A DNA stretch of 64,000 bases from Streptomyces sp. V3I8 (GTDB lineage Bacteria > Actinomycetota > Actinomycetes > Streptomycetales > Streptomycetaceae), in assembly GCF_030817535.1 (NCBI RefSeq), contig NZ_JAUSZL010000002.1, forward strand, positions 4,402,001 to 4,466,000, given 5' to 3'. Shown piece after piece: positions 1 through 8,534 of the stretch; position 1 is the stretch's first letter, and the number at the start of each line of letters is the position of its first letter. The translations under genes were made by a program, and so were the position numbers. The notes below the pieces were generated by a model that saw only the letters and a list, made by a program, of their open reading frames with translations, was not told the origin of the DNA and did no database searches.

Positions 1-571
1 CTCCTGGTGCGCGACCTGTGACGGCTTCTTCTTCAAGGACCAGGACATCGCCGTGATCGGCGGCGGCGACACCGCCATGGAGGAGGCCACCTTCCTCTCC
101 CGGTTCGCCAAGTCCGTGACCATCGTCCACCGGCGCGACACGCTCCGGGCCTCCAAGGCGATGCAGGAGCGCGCCTTCGCCGACCCGAAGATCAAGTTCG
201 TCTGGGACAGCGAGGTCGCCGAGATCCAGGGCGACCAAAAGCTGGCCGGCCTGACGCTGCGCAACCTCAAGACCGGCGAGACGTCCGAGCTGCCCGTCAC
301 CGGCCTGTTCATCGCGATCGGTCACGACCCGCGTACGGAACTCTTCAAGGGTCAGCTGAACCTGGACGAGGAGGGCTACCTCGAGGTCGAGGCGCCCTCG
401 ACCCGGACGAACCTGACGGGTGTCTTCGGCGCAGGCGACGTCGTCGACCACACCTACCGCCAGGCGATCACTGCGGCCGGTACCGGCTGCTCCGCTGCTC
501 TCGACGCCGAGCGCTTCCTCGCCGCTCTCGCGGACGGTGAAGCGGCGGAGCCCGAGAAGACCGCTGTCTGA
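1..571 (+). CDS. trxB: Thioredoxin reductase TrxB, C-terminal part (5' end outside window)
   Basis: This FAD/NADPH-dependent enzyme reduces thioredoxin. The reading frame is open from base 2, so the start lies before the window. The first visible residues contain the redox-active CATC motif, followed by the NADPH-binding stretch [12 protein letters not shown] and the HRRD segment that contacts the 2'-phosphate of NADPH. The late FAD-binding motif [10 protein letters not shown] lies near the C-terminus. All are standard for low-molecular-weight TrxB. It lies 44 bp upstream of trxA, so the two are probably one operon. In Streptomyces trxBA is known to be under SigR control, but the promoter is not in this window. 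Confidence 0.97.
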   Translation, partial: SWCATCDGFFFKDQDIAVIGGGDTAMEEATFLSRFAKSVTIVHRRDTLRASKAMQERAFADPKIKFVWDSEVAEIQGDQKLAGLTLRNLKTGETSELPVTGLFIAIGHDPRTELFKGQLNLDEEGYLEVEAPSTRTNLTGVFGAGDVVDHTYRQAITAAGTGCSAALDAERFLAALADGEAAEPEKTAV

Positions 572-615
572 CCTTCATCCGCCTCACTGCACCAACCAGT
601 TAAGGAGAGCCCGCC

Positions 616-948
616 GTGGCCGGCACCCTGAAGCACGTGACTGACGCCTCTTTCGAAGAGGATGTCCTCAAGAGCGACAAGCCCGTACTGGTGGACTTCT
701 GGGCCGCCTGGTGCGGCCCGTGCCGCCAGATCGCGCCGTCCCTCGAAGCCATCGCCGCCGAATACGGCGACAAGATCGAGATCGTCAAGCTCAACATCGA
801 CGAGAACCCGGGTACGGCCGCCAAGTACGGCGTCATGTCCATCCCGACCCTGAACGTCTACCAGGGTGGCGAGGTCGCCAAGACCATCGTGGGTGCCAAG
901 CCGAAGGCCGCGATCGTGCGGGACCTCGAGGACTTCATCGCCGAGTAG
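616..948 (+). CDS. trxA: Thioredoxin TrxA
   Basis: A 110-residue cytoplasmic disulfide reductase that receives electrons from the TrxB encoded just upstream. The active site WCGPC lies at about residues 32-36, and the conserved cis-Pro loop (SIPTLNVY) follows. The length is typical. The GTG start at 616 is chosen because a strong AAGGAGAG ribosome site lies about 8 bp before it. The gene is followed by a parS site and then a perfect hairpin that separates it from the convergent acetyltransferase. Confidence 0.97.
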   Translation: MAGTLKHVTDASFEEDVLKSDKPVLVDFWAAWCGPCRQIAPSLEAIAAEYGDKIEIVKLNIDENPGTAAKYGVMSIPTLNVYQGGEVAKTIVGAKPKAAIVRDLEDFIAE

Positions 949-978
949 TGCGGTACGTCGCCGCCTACAGGCGACGAT

Positions 979-992
979 GTTTCACGTGAAAC
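979..992. promoter_or_regulatory. parS: parS site (perfect 14-mer)
   Basis: Exact palindrome GTTTCACGTGAAAC, the centromere sequence bound by ParB in Streptomyces and many other bacteria. It is intergenic, between trxA and the hairpin at 995-1026. Confidence 0.95.
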
Positions 993-994
993 AC

Positions 995-1026
995 GGATGG
1001 GCCAACCCGAACGGGTTGGCCCATCC
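995..1026. terminator. Bidirectional hairpin terminator between trxA and the GNAT gene
   Basis: Perfect 15-bp inverted repeat (arms 995-1009 and 1012-1026) with a two-base AA loop between convergent genes. There is no long T-run, as is usual for Streptomyces hairpin terminators. It starts three bases after the parS site. Confidence 0.8.
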
Positions 1027-1045
1027 GCTTGTGCGGCCGCGGTGG

Positions 1046-1663
1046 CTACAACGGACGCAGCGCTGGTTCCTTCTGTACAGCCCCCAGCAACCGGTCGAGC
1101 GCCAGCTCCACGTCTTCCTTCCAGGAGAGCGTCGTGCGTAGCTCCAGCCGCATCCGCGGGTACGCCGGATGCGGCCGTACCGTCTTGAAGCCCACGGCCA
1201 GCAGATGGTCGGCGGGCAGGACGCAGGCCGGCTCCTTCCACCGGGCGTCACCGAAGGCCTCGATGGCTTTGAAGCCCCGCCGCAGCAGATCCTTGGCGAC
1301 CGTCTGGACCATCACACGTCCGAGTCCCTGCCCTTGGTAGTCCGGCAGGATGAACGCCGTCATCAGTTGAATGGCGTCGGGCGAGACCGGGCTCGTGGGG
1401 AACGCCGTCGAGCGCGGCACGTAGTCGGGCGGTGCGTAAAGCACGAAGCCCACCGGTACGTCGTCGACATAGACCACCCGACCGCATGATCCCCACTCCA
1501 GCAGGACGGCGGAGATCCACGCCTCCTTCTCCAGATCCGGGGTGCCCGCCTTTACCGCGGCCTGGCCGCTGACTGGGTCCAACTCCCAGAAGACGCACGC
1601 GCGACAGCGTTCGGGAAGGTCCTGAAGGTTGTCCAGCGTGAGCGGTACGAGCCGGCGCCCCAT
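1046..1663 (-). CDS. GNAT-family N-acetyltransferase
   Basis: A 205-residue protein. The acetyl-CoA pyrophosphate-binding motif is visible as YQGQGLGRVMVQ in the middle, after the beta-strand segment TAFILP, as in GNAT enzymes. The N-terminus (GRRLVPLTLDNLQDLPERCRACVFWELDP) matches the acetyltransferase commonly found between trxA and parB in Streptomyces; its substrate is unknown. The start at 1663 fits the family, but the frame-shifted ORF described at 1552-1809 overlaps it. A perfect inverted repeat at 1868-1894 lies about 200 bp upstream and could be an operator for this transcript. Confidence 0.85.
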   Translation of the reverse strand: MGRRLVPLTLDNLQDLPERCRACVFWELDPVSGQAAVKAGTPDLEKEAWISAVLLEWGSCGRVVYVDDVPVGFVLYAPPDYVPRSTAFPTSPVSPDAIQLMTAFILPDYQGQGLGRVMVQTVAKDLLRRGFKAIEAFGDARWKEPACVLPADHLLAVGFKTVRPHPAYPRMRLELRTTLSWKEDVELALDRLLGAVQKEPALRPL

Positions 1664-1867
1664 GAAGGCAGTTCCTCGCTTTCCTCGCCCGCGGCGTCGC
1701 GGGCGGCTGTCAGAGCGCTCCGTTCCCTGAGCAGGCTGCCGACGAACCCGCCGACCGCTCCGATACCCAGACCTGCGCTCACCAGTCCGGTACGGCTCAC
1801 CGTCCGCATGGCCTTCGCCTCCCCACAGAAGGTGCTGCCAGGTGAATGCGCCTTACCCGATCGCATC

Positions 1868-1894
1868 GTATCGATGAAGCGATTCCATCGATAC
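1868..1894. promoter_or_regulatory. Perfect 9-bp inverted repeat, operator-like
   Basis: Arms GTATCGATG (1868-1876) and CATCGATAC (1886-1894) separated by 9 bp. It lies between the parB terminator and the acetyltransferase gene and lacks a T-tail, so it looks more like a regulator-binding site than a terminator. The cognate regulator is unknown. Confidence 0.45.
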
Positions 1895-1907
1895 CGCCAA
1901 AAAGCAA

Positions 1908-1950
1908 AGAGCGGGCCGTGTTCCGGTACACACCGGACACAGCCCGCTCT
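1908..1950 (-). terminator. Terminator of the parAB transcript
   Basis: Stem-loop with arms AGAGCGGGC and GCCCGCTCT plus inner pairing (GTG-CCGG with CCGG-CAC) just after the parB stop. On the minus strand it is followed by CTTTGCTTTTTGG, a short T-rich tail. Confidence 0.75.
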
Positions 1951-1987
1951 TCTGGACAGCCGGTCAAGAACGTCCGGCCCGCTGGAT

Positions 1988-3088
1988 TCAGGACTCCGTC
2001 TCCTCGGAGTCGTCGTCCAGGAGGCTGCTCTGCAGCACCGGCCCCTCGCCCGGGGCGAGCGAGCCGAGGATCCGCTCGAGATCCTCCACCGAGGCGAACT
2101 CGACGGTGATCTTGCCCTTCTTCTGACCGAGGTCGACCTTCACGCGCGTCTCGAAGCGATCCGAGAGACGGGTCGCAAGCTCGTTCAGTGCCGGGGAGAG
2201 CCGGGAGCCGGCGCGCGGCCCCTTGGCCCGCGGAGTCGACTGCGGCCGCGAACCCATGAGCGTGACGATCTCCTCCACGGCCCGCACCGAGAGTCCCTCA
2301 GCAACGATCCGATGGGCCAGACGGTCCTGCTCCTCCGAGTCCGCGACGGAGAGCAGAGCTCGCGCATGGCCGGCGGAGAGAACTCCGGCGGCGACCCGGC
2401 GCTGAACCGACGGCGAGAGCTTCAGCAGGCGCAGGGTGTTGGAGACCTGCGGACGCGACCGACCGATCCGGTCCGCCAGCTGGTCGTGCGTGCAGTTGAA
2501 GTCCTGGAGCAGCTGGTCGTAGGCGGCAGCCTCCTCCAGCGGGTTCAGCTGAGCCCTGTGCAGGTTCTCCAGAAGGGCGTCCAGGAGGAGCTTCTCGTCG
2601 TCCGTGGCCCGCACGATGGCGGGGATGGCTTCCAGCCCTGCCTCCCGGCAAGCCCTCCAGCGCCGCTCGCCCATGATGAGCTCGTAGCGTGTCGGGCCCG
2701 CCTGCCGTACGACGACCGGCTGGAGAAGCCCGACCTCCTTGATGGAGGTGACGAGTTCCGCGAGAGCGTCGTCGTCGAACACCTCACGGGGCTGACGCGG
2801 GTTCGGGGTGATGGAGTCGAGGGGCAGCTCGGCGAAGTATGCGCCCACGGGTGCCGCCGGAGCCTCGCCGAACACGCTCTCCGACGGCTCCTCTGTTTCA
2901 CGTGAAACCTGGGACGCCAGTGCGGCCACCTTGGCCGCTGCCACCCCGCGCTCCGCGGTAAGGACCGGTACGGCGCCCGGCGACGAGGACGGTCCGCCCA
3001 TCGCCGGCGGGATGACCTTCTCCCCTGTCGGGGCCGCAGGAATCAGTGCGCCGAGACCGCGACCCAACCCCCTCCGTCGCTCACTCAC
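1988..3088 (-). CDS. parB: Chromosome-partitioning protein ParB
   Basis: A 366-residue CTPase and DNA clamp that loads at parS and organises the origin region for segregation. Visible parts are the N-terminal [13 protein letters not shown] segment that contacts ParA, the [15 protein letters not shown]-binding box (about 140-151), the [14 protein letters not shown] segment, and a helix-turn-helix (about 201-222, [20 protein letters not shown]) that reads parS. The C-terminal dimerisation region ends the protein. The start overlaps the parA stop by 4 bp, so the two are translationally coupled. A parS site lies inside the gene and encodes residues VSRET (61-65). Confidence 0.97.
   Translation of the reverse strand: MSERRRGLGRGLGALIPAAPTGEKVIPPAMGGPSSSPGAVPVLTAERGVAAAKVAALASQVSRETEEPSESVFGEAPAAPVGAYFAELPLDSITPNPRQPREVFDDDALAELVTSIKEVGLLQPVVVRQAGPTRYELIMGERRWRACREAGLEAIPAIVRATDDEKLLLDALLENLHRAQLNPLEEAAAYDQLLQDFNCTHDQLADRIGRSRPQVSNTLRLLKLSPSVQRRVAAGVLSAGHARALLSVADSEEQDRLAHRIVAEGLSVRAVEEIVTLMGSRPQSTPRAKGPRAGSRLSPALNELATRLSDRFETRVKVDLGQKKGKITVEFASVEDLERILGSLAPGEGPVLQSSLLDDDSEETES
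2895..2908. promoter_or_regulatory. parS: parS site inside parB
   Basis: Exact GTTTCACGTGAAAC within the parB coding sequence. As it is palindromic it reads VSRET in the ParB frame, in the linker before the conserved core. Confidence 0.95.
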
Positions 3089-4158
3089 TGGATCCCCTCC
3101 ACCATGCTCTGTTCGTTGTGTGCGCCCATGTGGGCATGCTGCGTGTCGTAGGCCACACCGGCTCCGCGCAGTGCGATCTCGCGCGCCGCCTCAAGATAGG
3201 AGAGGGCGCCGCTCGACCCGGGGTCGTAGGTCAACACCGTCTGCCCGTAACTGGGGGCTTCGGAGATACGGACCGAGCGCGGGATGCTCGTCCGCAGTAC
3301 CTCTTCGCCGAAGTGGGTCCGCACCTCGTCGGCAACCTGTGAGGCGAGGCGGGTCCTGCCGTCGTACATGGTGAGCAGGATCGTGGACACGTGCAGGTCG
3401 GGATTGAGGTGACCCCGTACAAGGTCGACGTTACGCAGCAGCTGGCCCAGGCCTTCCAGCGCGTAGTACTCGCACTGGATCGGAATGAGGACCTCGGCGC
3501 CCGCGACGAGCGCGTTGACCGTCAGCAGACCCAAGGAGGGCGGACAGTCGATGAGGATGTAGTCCAGCGGCTGCTCGTACGCCTTGATCGCCCGCTCCAG
3601 GCGACTCTCACGTGCCACCAGGGACACCAGCTCGATCTCCGCGCCGGCGAGATCGATCGTGGCAGGCGCGCAGAAGAGACCCTCCACATCGGAGACCGGC
3701 TGAACGACCTCGGAGAGCGGCCTGCTGTCGATCAGCACGTCGTAGATCGATGGGACCTCGGCGTGATGGTCGATGCCCAGCGCAGTGGAGGCGTTGCCCT
3801 GGGGGTCCAGGTCCACCACCAGGACACGGCTGCCGTGCAGGGCGAGCGAGGCGGCAAGGTTGACCGTGGTCGTGGTCTTACCGACCCCGCCCTTCTGGTT
3901 GGCGACCACCATGACGCGGGTCTGCTCCGGCCGTGGCAGGCTTTCACCGGCTCGTCCTAGAGCTTCCACAGCAAGTTGGGCAGCACGACCGATGGGAGTG
4001 TCGTCCATCGGGGGCGGTGTTTCACGTGAAACATCGTCCCCCATCGACTCGGTTCGGGGACCGGGGACCGGATCGGTCATCGGTCCCGCGATGTTGGCGT
4101 CGGACCGCAAGGATTCACTCTCCTCGACTTCAGGCTCGCAATGAACAGAGCCTCCCAT
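3085..4158 (-). CDS. parA: Chromosome-partitioning ATPase ParA
   Basis: Walker-type ATPase that drives origin segregation together with ParB. The deviant Walker A motif KGGVGKTT lies at about residues 89-96 of the chosen protein. DLDPQGNAS (switch) and [10 protein letters not shown] (Walker B region) follow. The frame stays open upstream to a GTG at 4404, which would add 82 residues starting inside a parS site. I prefer the ATG at 4158 (357 aa), because the upstream part carries a strong hairpin, two DnaA boxes and low-complexity SQGPLGPLG sequence. No candidate has a good ribosome site; ATGs at 4080, 4044 and 4008 are also possible. Confidence 0.93.
   Translation of the reverse strand: MGGSVHCEPEVEESESLRSDANIAGPMTDPVPGPRTESMGDDVSRETPPPMDDTPIGRAAQLAVEALGRAGESLPRPEQTRVMVVANQKGGVGKTTTTVNLAASLALHGSRVLVVDLDPQGNASTALGIDHHAEVPSIYDVLIDSRPLSEVVQPVSDVEGLFCAPATIDLAGAEIELVSLVARESRLERAIKAYEQPLDYILIDCPPSLGLLTVNALVAGAEVLIPIQCEYYALEGLGQLLRNVDLVRGHLNPDLHVSTILLTMYDGRTRLASQVADEVRTHFGEEVLRTSIPRSVRISEAPSYGQTVLTYDPGSSGALSYLEAAREIALRGAGVAYDTQHAHMGAHNEQSMVEGIQ
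4019..4032. promoter_or_regulatory. parS: parS site in the 5' part of parA
   Basis: Exact GTTTCACGTGAAAC. It encodes VSRET in the ParA frame, upstream of the conserved ATPase core, the same peptide as at the parB-internal site. Confidence 0.95.
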
Positions 4159-4194
4159 GCCATCGGGGTGGGGAACCAGCGAGGCCCGTGCTTC

Positions 4195-4221
4195 TGTGGA
4201 GAAATCCACCTCTGTGGACAA
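4195..4221. promoter_or_regulatory. Two DnaA boxes upstream of parA
   Basis: TGTGGAGAA (4195-4203) and TGTGGACAA (4213-4221) are reverse-strand DnaA boxes spaced by 18 bp. The second is a perfect match to the Streptomyces consensus TTGTCCACA. They lie about 40-65 bp upstream of the preferred parA start. Confidence 0.6.
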
Positions 4222-4278
4222 CTCCGTGCCCTCTCCGGGTGACGCAGCAGCGTAAGGAGAGGGTCTTTTCCCGAAGGA

Positions 4279-4312
4279 TCCCAGGGGTCCCAGAGGCCCC
4301 TGGGACCCCTGG
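4279..4312. repeat. Hairpin and short direct repeats upstream of parA
   Basis: CCCAGGGGTCCCAG pairs with CTGGGACCCCTGGG, and the 9-base unit GGGACCCCT is repeated directly. It could attenuate or terminate transcription entering parA, and it argues against translation starting at 4404. Confidence 0.5.
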
Positions 4313-4388
4313 GACCCCTGGGGATTATGGTCGCGGAGTTCGGCCGCAGTGCGGCCGCGACCGAGGATGCCGTGCAGCAGAGAGCGAC

Positions 4389-4402
4389 GTTTCACGTGAA
4401 AC
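4389..4402. promoter_or_regulatory. parS: parS site upstream of parA
   Basis: Exact GTTTCACGTGAAAC between rsmG and parA. It overlaps the GTG codon that opens the long parA frame, which would begin MFHVKR. Confidence 0.95.
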
Positions 4403-4547
4403 ACGATGCACAGCGGGCGGCACCGTCATCGTGCGACACTCCGGCCCGCACAGCCTTGGCAGCTTGTGTGGAGTACGTCTCGTCGTCAGAACGGATCAGT
4501 CCACGACTCTCCGACCGGTCGTGAGCGATGTCTCCTCGTCCGGTCCG

Positions 4548-5264
4548 TCAGCGGCGCTTCCTCACCCTGCCCGTCCGGGCCGCCTTCGCCCGTTTGGCAG
4601 CGAAGCGCACACCGCCGGGGCTCTCCCCGACCTCTACACGCACCACGGTGGCAAGCGGCTCCACGACGCCTTCGCCGGCGCGCAGCACAGAGGTGTTCAC
4701 GGCTCCGAGCTTGCTCAGGGCGGCCCCCGCGCTCTTGACCTCTTCCTCCGCCGTGTCGCCCTTGAGGAGGAGCATCTCACCGTACGGACGCAGCAGCGGA
4801 ACGCCCCACGCCGCGAGGCGGTCGAGGGGAGCCACGGCCCGGGCCGTCACGACGTGGACCGGTGGCAGCGTGCCGAGGACCTCCTCGGCCCGTCCGCGGA
4901 CGACGGTGACGTGGTCGAGCCCGAGCAGTTCGACGACCTCGGTCAGGAAGTTCGTGCGCCGCAGCAGCGGCTCAAGCAGTGTGATCTTGAGGTCCGGCCG
5001 CACGAGGGCCAGCGGGATGCCGGGCAGCCCGGCACCGGACCCGACGTCGCACACCGTCACGTTGTCGGGGACCACTTCCGAGAGGACGGCACAGTTCAGC
5101 AGGTGCCGTTCCCACAGACGGGGTACTTCACGGGGACCGATCAGACCACGCTGAACTCCCGCGTCGGCCAGCAACTCCGCATAACGAACCGCGTCCGCGA
5201 AGCGATCACCGAATACCGCCCGAGCCTGCTCGGGCGCAGGGGGGAGCTCCGCTGCCTCCGTCAC
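4548..5264 (-). CDS. rsmG: 16S rRNA (guanine527-N7)-methyltransferase RsmG (GidB)
   Basis: A 238-residue S-adenosylmethionine-dependent methyltransferase acting on 16S rRNA in the 530 loop. The SAM-binding motif VCDVGSGAGLPG lies at about residues 71-82, and LEPLLRRTNFL follows. The C-terminal tail is basic (RKRR). The frame is open to 5384, but the GTG at 5264 fits the family N-terminus and has a GGAAGG ribosome site about 10 bp upstream. Loss of this gene is known to give low-level streptomycin resistance in Streptomyces. It is in the conserved jag-rsmG-parA order. Confidence 0.93.
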   Translation of the reverse strand: MTEAAELPPAPEQARAVFGDRFADAVRYAELLADAGVQRGLIGPREVPRLWERHLLNCAVLSEVVPDNVTVCDVGSGAGLPGIPLALVRPDLKITLLEPLLRRTNFLTEVVELLGLDHVTVVRGRAEEVLGTLPPVHVVTARAVAPLDRLAAWGVPLLRPYGEMLLLKGDTAEEEVKSAGAALSKLGAVNTSVLRAGEGVVEPLATVVRVEVGESPGGVRFAAKRAKAARTGRVRKRR

Positions 5265-5310
5265 GGGGAACCGTCCTTCCGTACCGCTTGAGCGCACTAC
5301 GCGCTGACTA

Positions 5311-5340
5311 CAGGAACTAGCAGGAACTAGCAGGAACCAT
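5311..5340. repeat. Tandem decamer between jag and rsmG
   Basis: CAGGAACTAG occurs twice in tandem, followed by a third diverged copy (CAGGAACCAT), in the gap between jag and rsmG. Function unknown. Confidence 0.6.
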
Positions 5341-5413
5341 CGAGAACTATCAGGCTGACAAAATGAGGCCCCGCCTGCGGACACAGACGGGGCCGGGGGT
5401 ACGACGTGCTTGA

Positions 5414-5926
5414 TCAGGCGGGGAGCACGACGACGAAGCGCTGTGGCTCCTCGCCCTCGGACTCACTGCGCAGGCCGGCGGCCTTGATGGCGTCGTGCAC
5501 CACCTTGCGCTCGAAGGGGGTCATCGGGTCCATCTTCACCGGCTCGCCGGAGCTCCTCACCTCGGCCGCCGCCTTCGCGCCCAGCTCCGAGAGCTCCTCA
5601 CGCTTCTTGGCACGGTAGCCCGCGATGTCCAGCATCAGCCGGCTGCGGTCCCCGGTCTCCCGGTGCACGGCCAGGCGGGTGAGTTCCTGGAGTGCCTCCA
5701 GCACCTCGCCGTCGCGGCCGACCAGCTTCTGCAGGTCGCGGCTGTGGGAATCACTGATGATCGAGACAGCCGCGCGATCGGCCTCGACATCCATGTCGAT
5801 GTCGCCGTCGAGGTCGGCGATGTCCAGCAGACCCTCGAGGTAGTCGGCCGCGATCTCGCCCTCCTGCTCCAGGCGGGTCAGGGTGTCGCCACCCTCAGGG
5901 GCAGCGGAGGTGGTGCCTTCCGTCAC
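5414..5926 (-). CDS. jag: Jag/KhpB-type RNA-binding protein (KH and R3H domains)
   Basis: A 170-residue cytoplasmic protein. An acidic N-terminus is followed by a KH-type segment (about 50-110) with the LVGRDGEVLEALQ loop. A C-terminal R3H-like domain carries the Arg...His signature in PFERKVVHDAIKAAGL. It is always next to yidC in Gram-positive bacteria, where it is called SpoIIIJ-associated protein. It binds RNA, and its role in Streptomyces is not established. It lies 15 bp after yidC, in the same operon. Confidence 0.92.
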   Translation of the reverse strand: MTEGTTSAAPEGGDTLTRLEQEGEIAADYLEGLLDIADLDGDIDMDVEADRAAVSIISDSHSRDLQKLVGRDGEVLEALQELTRLAVHRETGDRSRLMLDIAGYRAKKREELSELGAKAAAEVRSSGEPVKMDPMTPFERKVVHDAIKAAGLRSESEGEEPQRFVVVLPA

Positions 5927-5941
5927 GGGATGGACTCCTTC

Positions 5942-7222
5942 TTACTTCTTGGACGGGGACTTGGGCCGCTGCGGGCCCTTGCGCTGTCCGGACTGGGCCT
6001 TGCTGCGAGTGCCACCGGACGCGGGTTTGCCGCCCGCCGGCTTGGGGCCGGGCTTGGCGTCCTGCGGTTCGTCGGACTTGGTGAGGGAGGTCTTGGGCTC
6101 GGCCTCACCCGCCGCCTTGGCGCCCTGGACCGGGCCCGACTGCCGCTGGGACTTGCTCTGCCGCTTGGGCTGCTGCCGCTTGGGAGCAGCGGTCGCCGGG
6201 GTGCCGTCCTCGGTCTCGACCAGGGTCGAGGCCTCGCTCTTCACCACGTTGCCGTCGGCCTGTGCCGCCAGGCCCGCCTTGGTGAGGCCGTTGATGAACT
6301 TGCGCTCGAAGTCGTTGCGGTCGCGGCCCTTGGCGACGATGGCCTTGACGATGGCCTTCTCCCCGCGGCCGCGCGTCTTGCCGTGCTCCGTGACGCGCTT
6401 GTGCAGGCGGTCCAGGTAGGCGGCCTGAGCCTTGGAACCCGGAGTCGGGTTGTTGCGGATGACGTACATCTGCTGGCCCATGGTCCACACGTTGGTGGTC
6501 AGCCAGTACACGAGGACACCGACGGGGAAGTTGATGCCGAAGACGGCGAACATGACCGGGAAGACGTACATCAGCATCTTCTGCTGCTGCATGAACGGCG
6601 TCTTCACCGTCGTGTCGACGTTCTTCGTCATCAGCTGGCGCTGCGTGTAGAACTGCGAGAACGACATCAGGACGATCATGATCGCCGTGACGATGCGCAC
6701 ATCGGTGATCGTGGAGCCCAGTGCCTCGACCTTGGAGCTGCCGTCCGTGAACTTGGCGGCCAGCGGGGCCCCGAAGATGTGCGCCTTCTGCGCGCTCTCC
6801 AGCAGCCGGTCGTTGATCACGCCGATGGTGTCGTTAGACGCGATGCCGTTGAGCACGTGGTAGAGGGCGAAGAAGAACGGGGACTGCGCCAGGATGGGAA
6901 GGCACGAGGAGAGCGGGTTGGTGCCCGTCTCCTTGTACAGCTTCATCATCTCTTCGGACTGACGCTGCTTGTCGTTCTTGTAGCGCTCCTGGATCTTCTT
7001 CATCTCGGGCTGCAGCGTCTGCATCGCCCGGGTGGCCTTGATCTGCTTCACGAAGAGCGGGATCAGGCAGATACGGATCAGGATCACCAGGGACACGATG
7101 GACAAGCCCCAGGCCCAGCCCGTGTCGGGGCCGAAGATGGCGCCGTACACCGAGTGGAACTGGACGATGACCCAGGAAACGGGTGTCGTGATGAAGCTGA
7201 AAATGCCGGCAATCGTGTCCAC
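5942..7222 (-). CDS. yidC: Membrane protein insertase YidC
   Basis: A 426-residue polytopic membrane protein that inserts and folds inner-membrane proteins, alone or with SecYEG. The 60KD_IMP core is clear: [27 protein letters not shown] with the conserved Arg in the first helix of the core, the cytoplasmic helical hairpin (about 65-100), [23 protein letters not shown], and later [24 protein letters not shown]. The last 100 residues are a highly basic Lys/Pro/Gln-rich tail, probably ribosome-contacting. It is separated from yidD by 3 bp. Confidence 0.96.
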   Translation of the reverse strand: MDTIAGIFSFITTPVSWVIVQFHSVYGAIFGPDTGWAWGLSIVSLVILIRICLIPLFVKQIKATRAMQTLQPEMKKIQERYKNDKQRQSEEMMKLYKETGTNPLSSCLPILAQSPFFFALYHVLNGIASNDTIGVINDRLLESAQKAHIFGAPLAAKFTDGSSKVEALGSTITDVRIVTAIMIVLMSFSQFYTQRQLMTKNVDTTVKTPFMQQQKMLMYVFPVMFAVFGINFPVGVLVYWLTTNVWTMGQQMYVIRNNPTPGSKAQAAYLDRLHKRVTEHGKTRGRGEKAIVKAIVAKGRDRNDFERKFINGLTKAGLAAQADGNVVKSEASTLVETEDGTPATAAPKRQQPKRQSKSQRQSGPVQGAKAAGEAEPKTSLTKSDEPQDAKPGPKPAGGKPASGGTRSKAQSGQRKGPQRPKSPSKK

Positions 7223-7225
7223 TAA

Positions 7226-7591
7226 TCAGGCTCCTTGAGCATGGGACGGGGTCTCGGCGGCCGGGCTCGAGGGATGGTTGGACATACCGTGCCCCTCGGT
7301 GGCCGGTTCGGCGGCGGAGTTCCCGCCCTTGCGTGCGCGCCAGGTGTTGCGCAGCATCTCGTGCCACCGCGGGCGCTTGCGCGGCGGGACATGGTCCACG
7401 CCGCCGAGCGACCACGGATTGCACCGCAGGATGCGCCAGGCGGTGAGTGCCGTTCCCTTGATCGCACCGTGCCGGTCGATGGCCTGGTACCCGTAGCGGG
7501 AGCACGACGGGTAGTACTTGCACACCGGCCCGAGCAACGGGCTGATGGTCCACTGGTACAGCTTGATGAGAGCCAGCAGCGGGTACTTCAT
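7226..7591 (-). CDS. yidD: Membrane protein insertion efficiency factor YidD
   Basis: A 121-residue member of the YidD family with the hallmark [23 protein letters not shown] and [14 protein letters not shown] segments, which include the conserved cysteines. It assists YidC-dependent insertion. The Pro/Ala/Ser-rich C-terminus after about residue 95 is an extension. The start overlaps the rnpA stop by 4 bp. Confidence 0.95.
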   Translation of the reverse strand: MKYPLLALIKLYQWTISPLLGPVCKYYPSCSRYGYQAIDRHGAIKGTALTAWRILRCNPWSLGGVDHVPPRKRPRWHEMLRNTWRARKGGNSAAEPATEGHGMSNHPSSPAAETPSHAQGA

Positions 7592-7959
7592 CGCGCGCCC
7601 CCTCCCAGTAGCCGCTCCAGGGCGGCGTCCAGGTCTCGGGCCAGCTGGGCATGGTCGGCGTCACCCGCACCGGGCAGCGCTCGTACTACTACCAGGCTAC
7701 CGGGGCTCAGCAGCGCCACTCGCTCACGCATCAGATGGCGAAGCCGGCGCTTCACCTTGTTGCGGACAACGGCTCCGCCCACGGCTTTGCTGACAACGAA
7801 ACCCGCACGCGTCGGGGGAGCGCTCTCCCCAGGCGCGTGCGGGTCCGTTGCACCGCTACGTAGGTGGACGACAAGAAGCGGGCGTCCGGCCCGGCGTCCT
7901 CGGCGTACCGCGGTCGCGAAGTCCTCGCGCCGCCTCAGCCGATGCTCGGTAGGCAGCAC
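7588..7959 (-). CDS. rnpA: Ribonuclease P protein component
   Basis: A 123-residue basic protein that binds the RNase P RNA and helps in 5' maturation of tRNA precursors. The family starts with [22 protein letters not shown] and carries the RNR-type motif [14 protein letters not shown]. It starts with GTG at 7959, about 20 bp downstream of rpmH, the normal rpmH-rnpA order. Confidence 0.95.
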   Translation of the reverse strand: MLPTEHRLRRREDFATAVRRGRRAGRPLLVVHLRSGATDPHAPGESAPPTRAGFVVSKAVGGAVVRNKVKRRLRHLMRERVALLSPGSLVVVRALPGAGDADHAQLARDLDAALERLLGGGAR

Positions 7960-7979
7960 GTCATGACCTGTTTAAGTGA

Positions 7980-8117
7980 TCAGGCGGACAGGCTGGCGCG
8001 ACCCTTGCCACGACGGTTCGCGAGAATCGCGCGGCCGGCACGGGTACGCATCCGCAGGCGGAAGCCGTGGGTCTTGGCGCGACGACGGTTGTTCGGCTGG
8101 AAGGTGCGCTTGCTCAC
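7980..8117 (-). CDS. rpmH: 50S ribosomal protein L34
   Basis: A 45-residue ribosomal protein ([20 protein letters not shown] at the N-terminus, ending KGRASLSA). It uses a GTG start at 8117 and a TGA stop at 7980-7982. It is the first gene of the minus-strand rpmH-rnpA-yidD-yidC-jag operon, divergent from dnaA. Confidence 0.96.
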   Translation of the reverse strand: MSKRTFQPNNRRRAKTHGFRLRMRTRAGRAILANRRGKGRASLSA

Positions 8118-8534
8118 TCGGGGGCTCCAGAAAGATTCGGTAGTTGCGGGGTGCCGTCTTGGCTGTCACCGTGCGCCCACGAGTAGCTCGCTTACGCCCG
8201 AGTGCACCGCTTCCCGATCACTGTTCGCGATCTGTGCCCATCGGAGGCAGGCGGCAGCAGCCATCGACAACTCGACCTGGTTACGGTACGCGCGGCTCCG
8301 CCATCCGGTCAAACCAGCGTTACCGGAGAGACACTGTCCACAGGCTGGGGACAACAACTTGAACCGCATGGGTCGCCCTGACTACCGTGGCCGGACTCCG
8401 GTTCGTTCCCTTCTCACCGCTCCATCTCCTTCGTTCCGGCCGCTCCAGCTGCTTCTTCCACCCCGCCCACCGAGTTCCAACCCGATCCGTCCCAGGAATC
8501 ACACATTCGTGGGACACGTGAGAGAGCGTGCCCT
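8118..8534. promoter_or_regulatory. rpmH/dnaA divergent promoter region with DnaA box
   Basis: 417 bp without a gene between two divergently transcribed operons. A DnaA box CTGTCCACA lies at 8334-8342 and a weak second one (GGGGACAAC) just after it. This agrees with known autoregulation of dnaA by DnaA in Streptomyces. I could not fix the -35/-10 elements. Confidence 0.7.

Noticed and set aside
5495..7225. 576-codon frame antisense to jag and yidC
   Set aside because: Leu/Gly/Arg/His-rich shadow; yidC and jag on the other strand are unmistakable.
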